From Streptococcus sp. SPS1 (GTDB lineage: Bacteria > Bacillota > Bacilli > Lactobacillales > Streptococcaceae), in NCBI RefSeq assembly GCF_030439915.1, contig NZ_JAQFJG010000002.1, positions 62,001 to 126,000 of the forward strand: DNA of 64,000 bases, in the 5' to 3' direction. Position 1 is the first letter of the stretch; the number at the start of each line of letters is the position of its first letter. The notes under the pieces are model-generated. The model was given only the letters and a program-made list of their open reading frames with translations, did no database searches and was not told where the DNA came from. Below, one piece after another: positions 41,801 to 50,274 of this stretch. A program made the translations under genes and the position numbers.

Positions 41801-43811
41801 TAGAGAAAAAGTAAAAGGTGATATTGAAGCTAATAAAGAGAAAATATTACTAGGATTATCCTATATCAATCGTTTTTATAATATTGATTTTGGAGATACC
41901 AATATCCGTGATATTCTAGCTTATAATCCAAGCTCATTTGGTAAGAAAGAGGTTACTGCTTTAGATTGGTTAACACACCTTGGGTCTATGAGTTATGATG
42001 AATTAAGATTAACCAATAGTCCAAAAACATTTGAGAAATACTTTGGTAAAATTACAGATAAACCAACATTATTAGATTTCCTAGATTACAACAGAACTAC
42101 ATTCACTAATATGGATGGTGATACGTGGTTGAAGAAAGCGACTAAAGCTATCGTAGTTGAAAAAGCTTCGAAAGAAAAAACTGATGAAAAAGTAGACTTA
42201 TATACAAAATTAACTACTCCTCCTGAGAAATATGGAGCTGAAAATCTTCAAATTGAAAGTAGAAGACAACAAAATGTAGCTACATTATTAGGTTTGGTAA
42301 ATATTAAAGAACCAAGCGTGTATGCTATAACTAACATAGCGACGGTAACCTACGGAAACATCGGAACGTATATGGATACTTCTTTAAAGAAAACAAATAA
42401 AGCTAAGTATACCGAAGAGCTTAATAAGGTTAAAGAATTGATAGAATTAACTGCGACAAGACAGGCTAATTATGTTGATACTTTATACAGAATTACAAAA
42501 GAAGAAAATCGTCCGAAACTAATTACAAATAGAGTAATTGTAGATACGATGAAGAAATATACGACAAATGTGACTGCTGGAATAACGACAACATGGTCTA
42601 AAGAATCAGGACCAACAGCAGATAAAGGGGTTAAAGACTTTATGACACCTCTAGGATTGTATTCACCATCGCAAAATGTAGGTGCAGAAGCCAATGGAGT
42701 GGGTGTCCGTTACTTTATAGATAGAGTTCTTGATGATAGAGGTTCAGCGACTTACTCTCACGAAATGACGCATTTATTAGACAGAACAGTACTGTTTAAT
42801 AATCATGGTCGTCGAGATGGTACAGCGGCAGAGTTTTATGCTAGAGGAATCTTTGAAAATTCTTACACACCAGAGACAGATACATATTTCAACTTAAACT
42901 TCGTTTACGATGAAAGTAAGAAAAATGGCTTTTACAACAAAACACCAGATAGATTCAAAACAGCTGCAGATTTGAAATCTTATATGCATGGAAGTTTTGA
43001 TGTGTTATATAGTTTAGATTATTTAGAAGCGGAAGCAACAAAACAACTTACAGCAGAAGATAAAACTAAATATTTCAAAAAAATAACACCAATTGCGTCG
43101 ACAGGAACTAGAGCGACAGTAACATATAAAAATCCAGCGGTTAAAGCTACGCACAAGAGTGAAAAAATCTCAGAAATTACACTAGATGAAGCGAGAGATC
43201 TATCGGATATCAATAGCTTGATTGATAATAATATTTTAGTGAACCGTTACATTATAAAAGGATTTACTGATAAAGGTACTATTCAAGCTAATGGATATTA
43301 TTTAGTGGATATGTTTGATACCATTTATGGTGTTAGTCAAAATGACACTGGTATGAGTGGGGACATCACCTTTAGAAAACAAGCATTTGAATTGATGGCT
43401 GCTTTGGGCTATTATGAAGGATTTGTACCTTATGTGTCAAATCAATACAAACAAGCAGCAGAGGCTGAAAACAAGCCTCTATCTGATACTTACATTTTCA
43501 ATAAAATTTTGAATGGTAAGAGCTATGCTGAGTTCAAAAAAGCACAGTTCAAGGAAAGAGTAGCTAAGATTGATCAATTGAAACCTTTGACAATCCAATA
43601 TGAAGGTCAGCAAATAAGTCTGACAAGTCAGAAGTTAAGTGAATTGATGCAGAAAGCTGTTTTAGCTGAACTAGCCCAGATAAAAGCAGGCAATACCACG
43701 GCTAAAAAGTTTGAGTTTATCGAAACCCCAGTTCAAAAACTGAAACAAGCGATTTATAAAGCTTATCTCAAAGATTCAGATGACTTTAGACAGTCGATTT
43801 ACAATAGTTAA
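38880..43811 (+). CDS. Zinc metalloprotease, M26 (IgA1 protease / Zmp) family
   Basis: This 1643-aa surface protease has ATG 38880 with GGAGATGAG upstream. Its N-terminus is a signal-like segment (RFSLRKYAIGACSVLLGTS), then LPETG (about 95-99) followed by two membrane spans. An N-terminal sorting signal of this sort is particular to streptococcal Zmp/IgA proteases. Next are four G5-type repeats (about 300-365, 570-640, 650-713, 720-783) within a Pro/Glu-rich stalk. The catalytic domain has HEMTH at 1294-1298 and Glu1318 20 residues on (AAEFYARG), the M26 zinc site. IgA1 cleavage cannot be told apart from ZmpB/ZmpC activity by sequence alone. Promoter TATACT lies at 38840-38845. Confidence 0.9.
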   Translation: MKEFQFERKQRFSLRKYAIGACSVLLGTSLFFAGVDPQSVQATETSSTLISSHYLDEQDLSEKLKSELQWFEENKIEVKEGKEYYFIYRKLATRLPETGLFSNDGMFILGAGLLLLSFTLIKRKKGASYFLVTVFAVGGWGASISAFENLVELQSALVKRVEGQFLPSPERVQGYEFTGYYLVRDSASKELSVDKVESPALSQKEGSSEPQSKKIVPQTASHFSSTEDLVQSPQPSYAVEKIVEAPASKQAPDEIVPIGTKEKVAGNPQVEQPKAENNSDYKTSPEEGVLNVTVEKPELLVTTEEVAFQTIEQEDATLAKGQTKVVQEGVVGERTIYTEVTIVNGEKSSKVIENIITKEPVDKVIAVGTKEEVAPKPTQPVTPEPEEVKPVQPEKTPIVENETETKPADGIGQPRPGAEETPGTEATPDEKQTPDKPEAEPKQPDPATSAMESGGEENQTHAPQGTESQPPSKETAERKDSDPAAPTVESGREEDQSPAEQKGEENQLENPVEGVKDVGESAPQETQKQPEQTAPSPEVNPSQGNEPEPAVQPEPLAPQEQPTVPSPVTKEKVLAYKTTYKASPALNYKEQRVEVVGENGKEVTTTSYSFDESTGKIVENTSTKIEKHPVDRVVKVGNVEETRSTVKRGEQFVADESLDKGVKEVRNQGQDEETTTIKVYKVNEQTGDLTKPDVTKKVAKPMQAKITAVGTKPTVQSQEIPFKTVYEANPALDYNQKIEETPGERGRTVSTTKYTVNQETGAISEETTTENTPAKDKIVKVGNVEKIVSPIDITEERKDDPELPKGKEVVEDAGEQGETTVTKTYEVNPETGELTNPVEKTETTKAMRQKVILVGTKEDKPHLLPENSELENAVDVMEASREMKSVDFLTDENFKAQLTPPALEIERDFYKKRSELKKTQPQIRDDEVREILRKEYLEKLSIKETLDATKTDLEASLKKVAAHTLSILGDNQQNREKVKGDIEANKEKILLGLSYINRFYNIDFGDTNIRDILAYNPSSFGKKEVTALDWLTHLGSMSYDELRLTNSPKTFEKYFGKITDKPTLLDFLDYNRTTFTNMDGDTWLKKATKAIVVEKASKEKTDEKVDLYTKLTTPPEKYGAENLQIESRRQQNVATLLGLVNIKEPSVYAITNIATVTYGNIGTYMDTSLKKTNKAKYTEELNKVKELIELTATRQANYVDTLYRITKEENRPKLITNRVIVDTMKKYTTNVTAGITTTWSKESGPTADKGVKDFMTPLGLYSPSQNVGAEANGVGVRYFIDRVLDDRGSATYSHEMTHLLDRTVLFNNHGRRDGTAAEFYARGIFENSYTPETDTYFNLNFVYDESKKNGFYNKTPDRFKTAADLKSYMHGSFDVLYSLDYLEAEATKQLTAEDKTKYFKKITPIASTGTRATVTYKNPAVKATHKSEKISEITLDEARDLSDINSLIDNNILVNRYIIKGFTDKGTIQANGYYLVDMFDTIYGVSQNDTGMSGDITFRKQAFELMAALGYYEGFVPYVSNQYKQAAEAENKPLSDTYIFNKILNGKSYAEFKKAQFKERVAKIDQLKPLTIQYEGQQISLTSQKLSELMQKAVLAELAQIKAGNTTAKKFEFIETPVQKLKQAIYKAYLKDSDDFRQSIYNS

Positions 43812-43820
43812 GACCAAAGG

Positions 43821-43861
43821 GACATCTCTCTGGAATGAACATTCAGAGAGGTGTTTTTTTT
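43821..43861 (+). terminator. Terminator after the zinc metalloprotease
   Basis: ACATCTCTCTG-GAATGAACATT-CAGAGAGGTG is followed by eight T residues. It also marks the left junction of the adhesin fragment. Confidence 0.85.
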
Positions 43862-43862
43862 G

Positions 43863-44779
43863 CGCTCTTGTGTAGACGAAAAAGGAAACGCAACAGTAAC
43901 ATTACCAGACGGTTCTACAGCAACCATTTCTAAAGATAAACTAGTGAAAGATACAAACGATGATAAAGCTAAACGTCGTTTAGATAACCTAGACTTTGAC
44001 TTCAGTAAAGTAACAGTAGCGAATCTTGAGAAGATTACTGATAAAGAAAAAGAACAATTCCAATTCATGATTTTAGGTGCTATTACAAAAGTTCCAGAAT
44101 TTGATTTGAATAGTTTAAAGAAAGAAACAGACGATCAAGGAACTACAATTTACACATCTAAAAACGGTGCAAAAATTATCATCGACAAAAATGGTAATGC
44201 AACAATCGTTACAAAAGATGGTGAGAAAGAAACAAAAGAAGTAGCTATTAGTATCGATGAAAAAGGAAATGTGACTATCGTTACAAAAGATGGTCAAGTA
44301 TTAGCTATTCCAAGAGATGACGCATTTAGAGAAGTTTATTACTCAGAAGTTGACTCTAAGACAGATAAATCTAAATTAGAATCAGTAATTCACCAATTAG
44401 ATGACTTAATCATCAATCAAGCAGATAAATTGGATGAAAATAGTACAAAAGAAGCTAAAGCATTATTAGAAGAAGCTAAGAAAGTATTTGCCAATGCAGA
44501 CGCAAGTCAAGCAGAAGTGGATGCAATGGTGAAACGTATCGAAGACTTTATGGCGAAAGTTTCTCCAGCAACTGACCATACAAGCCCGGCTAAGGACCAA
44601 GCTGCTCAAACACCAGCTGTAGCTCCAGCTAATGCTAGTCAAACAGCATCAGCACAAGCAAATACGCGTAAAGCAGCTAAAGAATTACCAAATACAGGTA
44701 CAGCACTATGGTAGTAGCTGCCGCAAGTGCTTTACTTGGTCTTGCAGGTCGTCGTCGTAAAGAAGACGAAGAAGCTTAA
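43863..44779 (+). pseudogene. 3' fragment of an LPXTG-anchored surface adhesin
   Basis: The frame starts with no signal peptide or ribosome-binding site and reads DEKGNATVTLPDGSTATISK and related GNATIVTKDG repeats. A helical segment (about 44370-44560), an Ala/Pro/Gln-rich wall region and LPNTG (44686-44700) follow. Just past LPNTG-TAL the frame hits TAG, and the remaining anchor (VVAAASALLGLAGRRRKEDE) continues in another frame to 44779. It is truncated at the 5' end and frameshifted at the 3' end. It is a remnant of a large surface protein, abutting the terminator of the protease gene. Confidence 0.85.
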
Positions 44780-44849
44780 TTGGTAGATTGTTTGATAATT
44801 ATCGAATAATAAGTCCGATTTTCAAAGCTTAAACAAGTACCTCTCATAA

Positions 44850-44888
44850 GAAAATCTCCTAGCAGGAAAGTCTGCTAGGAGATTTTTG
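44850..44888 (+). terminator. Terminator of the former adhesin gene
   Basis: AAAATCTCCTAGCAG-GAAAGT-CTGCTAGGAGATTTTTG, a 14-bp perfect stem with T-run. Confidence 0.9.
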
Positions 44889-45448
44889 CATTATGTGACT
44901 ATTATACTCTACCATACTTTTTGGAGTTTGCAGATGTATAGTGAGTTGAAGCTGGAATAGTATGCTGTGACTTCTAAAACATTGCTAGAAATTGATTTGA
45001 CTTTCCTGATTGATTTGTTCAGATTTAATTTCACTATGATACCAAAGCTTTTTTAAGAGGTCAGTGACGCGTCAAGAGCAATGAGAGCTAAACAACAACG
45101 TGAAAACCAGCGTCTTTAGGTGCCGGCTGGTAATTTGGATTTATAGCCCTGGTACAGAGGCTGGATAAAACTTAACTTCAGGAAAAAGTGAAGTAAATTT
45201 TCCGCAATAAAACGCCTAGTATCAAGATTTTTCGACACGTGACAATATGTGTTTTCTAATTTTAAATATTTTTTGCCCAGCATCATGATTTTTGTTTAGT
45301 ATAAGAACACCTTGCTTGGCGTAGGGTGTTTCGCGTGAAACAGAGGGATTATCTAGTTTCAAATACTACAGTTAGACAAACTTATGTTAAAATGATGAGA
45401 GGGAATGTCTCTTAGGAGCAACCCTATCGATTAGCTATTAGAGGTATT
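44889..45448. other. Degraded intergenic region
   Basis: This 560-bp stretch has no intact gene. It contains the inverted hairpin repeat at 45167-45259 and short open pieces (for example around 45060-45120, ending QQRENQRL) that I cannot assign. It seems to be a recombination scar. Confidence 0.5.
45167..45259 (-). repeat. Dispersed hairpin repeat, copy 2 (inverted)
   Basis: The reverse complement reads TTAGAAAACACATATTGTCA, then GTGTCGAAAAATCTTGATAC, TAGGCGTTTTATTG and TTTACTTCACTTTTTCCTGA. It aligns along its length with the copy at 28616-28710. Confidence 0.7.
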
Positions 45449-45922
45449 ATGGTACACTTAAAATTAGTAAAACAAGAAATAGAAGCTGAAAAGCCAGCAT
45501 CTGTAGAAGCCTGGGTCATTTCCGTCAAATTTTAAAAAGGTTGCTACCGACATATACAGATTCCAAAAACAAAAACGTTAGCGGAACTAGCAGATGTGAT
45601 TTCATGGAGTTTTGATTTTGCAAATGATCATGCTCATGCATTTTTCATGGATAATGTTGCGTGGAGTCATGCAGATTCTTACTTTCTTAGCTTTGTCAGT
45701 GACGATGTTGAAGAACGTTACACAGAAAATGTCTATCTGGATATCCTAAGTGTCAAACAAAAATTTAAGTTTATTTTCGACTTCGGTGATGAATGGCGTT
45801 TCGAATGTCAAGTGCTGAGAGAAATCGAGACAGAGGACGAAGAGGCTTATCTCATACGTTCGGTTGGAACGCCACCAGAACAATATCCAGATTATGATGG
45901 TTTTGACTATGAAGAATGGTAG
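45449..45922 (+). pseudogene. pRiA4b ORF-3-like protein gene with a nonsense mutation
   Basis: The frame begins MVHLKLVKQEIEAEKPASVE, reads WVISVKF, stops at TAA (45533-45535) and continues in the same frame with KGCYRHIQIPKTKTLAELAD through FDYEEW at 45922. A single TTA to TAA change explains the stop, since both halves fit one continuous plasmid pRiA4b ORF-3 / TnpR-associated family protein (157 codons). A downstream ATG at 45596 region gives a 108-codon remainder, but the domain's first strands would be lost. The family often accompanies mobile DNA; its function is unknown. Confidence 0.75.
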
Positions 45923-46013
45923 AGTGGGTAGTTGAGAAACAAAAAATAATCCACTAGTGCTAAACAGAAATCAAAAAGTAAACTACAGGACTAACCACAG
46001 ACAGATTAACATT

Positions 46014-46108
46014 CTTTTTGAGGTTGTAGATAAGACTGACAAAGTCAGGAACATATATCTATGGTAAGGCGAAGCTGACGTGGTTGAAGAGATTTTCGAA
46101 GAGTATGA
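46014..46108 (-). repeat. Partial BOX element (boxB-boxA)
   Basis: TTTTTGAGGTTGTAGATAAG, then GACTGACAAAGTCAGGAACA and GGTAAGGCGAAGCTGACGTG, ending GATTTTCGAAGAGTAT. BoxC is absent, and the boxA core has several changes, so this is a decayed copy. Confidence 0.85.
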
Positions 46109-46111
46109 ATT

Positions 46112-47176
46112 TTAAAGAAAGGCCAAGATACGGAGATAATCCCCAATCAGTGCCACTTCAGCTACAAAGAAGAGGAGGATAATGACTCCGTTCACAAGGA
46201 TAGACAAGAATAATTGATAGAAGGAGTCGCTTTCACTTGCTTGATTTGGTCTTGTAATGATATGAAGGCTAGCAAGCAGGATGATTCCAATGCTAATCAC
46301 ACACAAGAGGGCTGTAAATCGTAGGCTGTCAAAGAAGGCAAAGAAACTAGCAGTAGCAGTGAGGAAGATTGGAATTGCCAAGAGTTGACTATATTGTTGG
46401 AGAACCTTTTCTAGCGTCCAGTCCTTTTCTTGGTAGATAAATCGTCTCACAACGAAACTACCCAAGAGGAATGAAAAGAAGAAGAGTGTGGTTGCTACTA
46501 GGATAGAGATGATTGAAAAGAGAGTTAAAGGAGCTAGTTGTTCAGGGAAGTGGCTGTTTATAGTTGCTATATGTCCATAGTAAGCATGTTTGATGTGGTA
46601 GATACTAAAGAAAAAGGAAGATGCAGAAAACAGAATGAGCAAGAGAAAGGCTGTATAGCTGTGTGTGCTACTTGTTTCAAGATTGTTCGTAGGAGATTTG
46701 ATTGCTTCCACTAGCCAAGACCAAAAATCAAGCGCTTGCTCTTTCCATTTATCCCTAGATTTTGGAGCTTGGTCGGGGATATAGGGACTTTCTAAAGATT
46801 TACTGATAAGAAGGGGCTCTTTCGTGGTTGCTTTTTGCTGAGGAAGAGCTTCTTGGCTTTCTTCAGCCATAGTGACTTTTTCTGTTTCTTTAGAAAGGTC
46901 TGGCTCTTCTTCAGTAGAATTAGATGCTTTCTTTTCTTCTATTTCTGTTCTCGCTTCACTGTCTTCTGGCGTTTCAATTGTCTCTTCTTGCTGGCTTTCC
47001 AGTTCGACTGCAGCTTGAGAGACTTCCTCCTCTACTTGAGTATTTTTTTCAATTGGTGTATCGAGATCGGCTATCATTTCTTCAGTCTTGTCTGCAACCT
47101 CTTGAGCTTGCTCTTCAGGCTTGTTCTTACTTGTTGTTTTTACAAAATCATTACTTTCAAACCATTCTTGTTTCAT
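46112..47176 (-). CDS. Membrane protein with charged N-terminal region
   Basis: The 354-aa protein has a Glu-rich, low-complexity first half (about 1-150), then five or six membrane helices from about residue 165 (FLLLILFSASSFFFSIYHI and following). This layout resembles DUF6574-type streptococcal proteins. Function is unknown. It follows the DUF4097 gene on the same strand, 62 bases downstream, with GGAGGTTC upstream. It may be co-transcribed with the PadR module. Confidence 0.7.
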   Translation of the reverse strand: MKQEWFESNDFVKTTSKNKPEEQAQEVADKTEEMIADLDTPIEKNTQVEEEVSQAAVELESQQEETIETPEDSEARTEIEEKKASNSTEEEPDLSKETEKVTMAEESQEALPQQKATTKEPLLISKSLESPYIPDQAPKSRDKWKEQALDFWSWLVEAIKSPTNNLETSSTHSYTAFLLLILFSASSFFFSIYHIKHAYYGHIATINSHFPEQLAPLTLFSIISILVATTLFFFSFLLGSFVVRRFIYQEKDWTLEKVLQQYSQLLAIPIFLTATASFFAFFDSLRFTALLCVISIGIILLASLHIITRPNQASESDSFYQLFLSILVNGVIILLFFVAEVALIGDYLRILAFL

Positions 47177-47238
47177 GGTAGAACCTCCTTTTTAGTTAGA
47201 TAAATATGCTTCTATAGTAGCAGATGTAAGCGTTTTTG

Positions 47239-48153
47239 TCAACGTCTGCTTGGTGTGGATATTAGTTCAATATCATCATCAGATCTCGCAATGAGTTGAT
47301 CCTTGACATCGGTTTTTTCAGTTTTGTAAGGGTTGCTTAATTCCGTGCCTCTTGATTCAGGCTTTTCTCTTGTGAATTGGTGGATAGAACCATAGTTGCT
47401 TGAGATGTCCCAGTTAATTCGTTGGCTCTCTTTCTGGTCTAGGATGATTCTGAGATAATATTTGGCAGTCAGTTCAACCCTACCATGGACTTGGATATTT
47501 TCAGCGTGGAAGTGATGTTCTGTTGACTCTAGCTGACTATCTGTAAGGTCTGTATCAAAAATATTAATGATATTAGGGGTTGTGAGTTTACTGTTTTTGA
47601 TACGACTTCCTTCAATTCGGAGGAGATAGCCATTATTGGTATTGAGGGTCGCATTTTCAAGGCTGGCATTGGTGATACTGGTTTGACCGCGATTTGCTGA
47701 GATGTTGATTCCTTTTAGAGTTCTCCCTTTTGGCAATTGGAGAATAACTTCTTCAAAACGACGAGAGTAGCTGCTTGCGATATGGAGAATCCCGCCAATT
47801 CCAGAAGAGAGAAATGGAGTTTCAGACAGTTTCTTATCAGTGAGGGTCAGCGTTTTATCGTTCTGATTTGTGATAAGATCATGGTGAGCAGAAAGAGATG
47901 GATGGTAAGAAATGTGGATTTGATCATCGAAAGAGTCTGTGATGGTCAGTGCGTGTTGATGGAGAGTAATCTCTAGGTTTTCGACTTCCTTGCCAAAGGT
48001 CAACTCTTCCATCCGACTATCATAGACAGGCTCCTTGGACATGGCAAGCAGACTCTTAATCCCGTCAGATTGGATTCCTACAAAGAGCAGGATAAAGCCG
48101 ATAATGGTAGTCACCACACCAAAAATGAGAAATCCTTTTGTCAATTTACGCAT
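47239..48153 (-). CDS. DUF4097 family envelope protein
   Basis: This 304-aa protein reads from ATG 48153 (MRKLTKGFLIFGVVTTIIGF), with GAGAGGTGA upstream. An extension to 48204 would overlap the preceding gene more and lacks a ribosome-binding site. One N-terminal membrane segment is followed by an extracytoplasmic beta-strand repeat domain (GRTLKGINISANRGQTSITN; LNTNNGYLLRIEGSRI). DUF4097 proteins appear beside PadR and DUF1700 proteins in envelope-stress loci such as LiaFSR-related modules. Confidence 0.85.
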   Translation of the reverse strand: MRKLTKGFLIFGVVTTIIGFILLFVGIQSDGIKSLLAMSKEPVYDSRMEELTFGKEVENLEITLHQHALTITDSFDDQIHISYHPSLSAHHDLITNQNDKTLTLTDKKLSETPFLSSGIGGILHIASSYSRRFEEVILQLPKGRTLKGINISANRGQTSITNASLENATLNTNNGYLLRIEGSRIKNSKLTTPNIINIFDTDLTDSQLESTEHHFHAENIQVHGRVELTAKYYLRIILDQKESQRINWDISSNYGSIHQFTREKPESRGTELSNPYKTEKTDVKDQLIARSDDDIELISTPSRR

Positions 48154-48739
48154 GCTGGTCACCTCTCTTTCCTTTTTTGAGAACCAATTGCACCAAGCGA
48201 ACAATGAGTAGACCGAAGAAGCGAGCTACATAGGAAATACCTAGTAAGACTAGTGAAGAAGCACCGATAGCCAGTAAACCAGAACCGAAAATCAAGATAA
48301 AGGCTGATTTGGCTTGGGCTAGGACAGTGAAACTTTCAACTAAAAATAGGAATCCGCCGATGATACCCAGTATGGAAACCGCAAAGAAAGCTAGAATGAC
48401 AGTCAAGGCTGCCACAAGGATTGCGAACAGGGTCACGAGAATGGCGATTCCCAAAGGAATGCCGATGGGTGCTGCAAGGAGGGCTAATAAGGCGACATGT
48501 AAAATTTGTCGGTTATTTTTTTGAGCAGGTGCTTCATTGATTTTTTTATCGAGAAGATTGGAGAGAACCTCGTGAGCCGCTTCTTTGGGAGTTCCCAAGC
48601 TAGCGATAAGTTCTTCTTCTCCTTCGACTCCAGCATCATCAAAGAGTTCCCTGAAATAGTCCATGGCTTCAATTTGGTCAGCCTGAGGCAGTTTTTTGAG
48701 ATAGAGTTCTAGCTGAGTCAGGTATTCAGTTCTTGTCAT
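48146..48739 (-). CDS. DUF1700/HAAS domain membrane protein
   Basis: This 197-aa protein starts with the HAAS helical domain (MTRTEYLTQLELYLKKLPQA; EAMDYFRELFDDAGVEGEEE, about 1-60), a partner-sensing module. Four hydrophobic helices follow (about 80-190). The start overlaps the PadR stop by 14 bases and its end overlaps the DUF4097 start by eight bases, so these three genes are one operon. Confidence 0.87.
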   Translation of the reverse strand: MTRTEYLTQLELYLKKLPQADQIEAMDYFRELFDDAGVEGEEELIASLGTPKEAAHEVLSNLLDKKINEAPAQKNNRQILHVALLALLAAPIGIPLGIAILVTLFAILVAALTVILAFFAVSILGIIGGFLFLVESFTVLAQAKSAFILIFGSGLLAIGASSLVLLGISYVARFFGLLIVRLVQLVLKKGKRGDQHA

Positions 48740-49052
48740 GGCGGATACTCCCTTCTATGATGCCATTGATGGTGTCTGTATAGAGTGCCCATTCATCTTT
48801 TAGGGTCAAGAGCTGTTCTATACCACCATTTGTCAAGGAGTAGTATTTGCGCATGCGACCTTGGAACTCTCTAGAATAGGTTGTCAGAAAGCTATTGCCT
48901 TCCAATTTTTTGAGAATGGGATAGAGTGTGGATTCTTTGATATTAGCGATCAGCTTAATGGTTTGGCTAATCTCATAACCATAAGAATCCCCTTTTTCCA
49001 GTACGGCCAAGATGAGAAATTCAATCAAGGCAGAGGATGTTGGAAAGTACAT
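48726..49052 (-). CDS. PadR family transcriptional regulator
   Basis: The 108-aa winged-helix regulator opens MYFPTSSALIEFLILAVLEK. The PadR signature GDSYGYEISQ is followed by KESTLYPILKKLEGNSFLT (recognition helix) and the wing RMRKYYSLT. Its promoter region holds two copies of an ATGTGTAARATTTTTATATA element, the likely operator. It is probably an autorepressor of its operon with DUF1700 and DUF4097 genes. Confidence 0.9.
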   Translation of the reverse strand: MYFPTSSALIEFLILAVLEKGDSYGYEISQTIKLIANIKESTLYPILKKLEGNSFLTTYSREFQGRMRKYYSLTNGGIEQLLTLKDEWALYTDTINGIIEGSIRHDKN

Positions 49053-49070
49053 GGGAAACCTCCTTTTCTA

Positions 49071-49165
49071 ATGTGTAAGATTTTTATATATAATTTTTCT
49101 ACACATACATTGTACATCTAAAAGAAAGCCCTGTCAAGAGAAATGTGTAAAATTTTTATATATAA
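49071..49165 (-). promoter_or_regulatory. Candidate PadR operators
   Basis: ATGTGTA (49071-49077) faces TACACAT (49100-49106) in a 36-bp imperfect palindrome, matching the PadR-type ATGT...ACAT pattern. A 23-bp direct repeat of its left half (ATGTGTAARATTTTTATATA) occurs at 49143-49165. Confidence 0.6.
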
Positions 49166-49193
49166 AAAACTTCTAGGAAAAACTAGAAGTTTA
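49162..49193 (-). terminator. Terminator of the 49-52 kb cassette
   Basis: The minus-strand stem AAACTTCTAG / CTAGAAGTTT with a TTTTTC loop is followed by TTTATATA. It lies 125 bases after the last gene of the cassette. Confidence 0.65.
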
Positions 49194-49317
49194 GAGGAAC
49201 TAACATCAGCTATTTCACAGAAATTTATATTTTAAAGATAAGCTAGAATCATGATGTATAATCTAGGACATGCTTTGAAACAGATTCCTTTCCCATCTAA
49301 ACCCTTATCTTCCTCAT

Positions 49318-50118
49318 TTATTCCATAGCTTTTATCAATTTATACGTCTCCATAAAACGAAGACCTCGGGCTCTCTTACTCGCTGTGATTTCTTCATAGA
49401 TATCACCCAAGGTGCAGGCAGGTGCTAAAGTCCACAGAACATAATCTTCTAATATGACCTTACCAATCTTCTCAAATTTATCTAGTAAAAGCCCCAAATC
49501 CTTGTGATTAAACCAACAGTCAGTATCAATAGCATACTGTCTATTATTCATCTTGCAAGCAATCTCGCTATTCAAAAAATCCGTCATATTGGGCTTATTC
49601 TTTTGTAGCAACCTTGTAAAGGCTAGGTGATATTCTATTTTTCTCGTACTTTGGTTGAGAGCTGAAACAAAACCGACTCCGTATTCATTTTCAAATTGAA
49701 CTACAAGCACATCTCCTACCTTAAAGTACGGCTCCCTCTTTGTTTTTGCCTTTGGAACTTTAAGAGGTTTCGGATTGATACTTTGTAGCTGAATAGCTAG
49801 TTTATCAAGTACTTTCTGTCTTTGTTTCAATGCTTTGCTGTCAATTTCAAGCCAGAACTTATCCGCTCCTTTTTCGATAATTTTGAGAGTTTTATTTTTT
49901 ATGTCTTCTGGTAAATGTCCAATCTTCCACAAGGAGTAGGCAAAGGCTGTCCAATAAATCTCAGTATAAAAATCATCTATACAAAAATTATTTTCATCAT
50001 TTAAAATATCTTCGATTATCTTAGCAATATTTTCGCCGTTTTTATATCTTCCCACTATGGTGTTATAAATATCGTAAGCATCATCGCTGTCTATAATCTT
50101 TACTCCGTCTATTGCCAT
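49318..50118 (-). CDS. Unrecognised cassette protein with Imm26-like segment
   Basis: This 266-aa protein has no signal or membrane segment. The first half is helical (DAYDIYNTIVGRYKNGENIA; YWTAFAYSLWKIGHLPEDI), resembling small DUF4259-type helical domains. The middle (about 132-175) reads FKVGDVLVVQFENEYGVGFV, a pattern found in Imm26-like immunity proteins and echoed at the N-terminus of the LRR protein at 52239. AGGAGG precedes ATG 50118. It is the third gene of a same-strand cassette. An immunity role is a guess from the motif and context. Confidence 0.55.
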   Translation of the reverse strand: MAIDGVKIIDSDDAYDIYNTIVGRYKNGENIAKIIEDILNDENNFCIDDFYTEIYWTAFAYSLWKIGHLPEDIKNKTLKIIEKGADKFWLEIDSKALKQRQKVLDKLAIQLQSINPKPLKVPKAKTKREPYFKVGDVLVVQFENEYGVGFVSALNQSTRKIEYHLAFTRLLQKNKPNMTDFLNSEIACKMNNRQYAIDTDCWFNHKDLGLLLDKFEKIGKVILEDYVLWTLAPACTLGDIYEEITASKRARGLRFMETYKLIKAME

Positions 50119-50274
50119 GGCAACCTCCTGATTATTCTCGGGTAGTTATTTTACAAAGGGCGAGATTCTCCAGTCCATCATTATCACCGATATAATTGTT
50201 TCAACACTTATTGTTTATATACATTTATTGTTTATATACATTTATGTATCTCTATCTGAACCTTGATGTGTTTA

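Noticed and set aside
45060-45130. Possible transposase or enzyme C-terminal remnant
   Set aside because: Only a dozen or so codons (ending QQRENQRL) are open, too few to identify.
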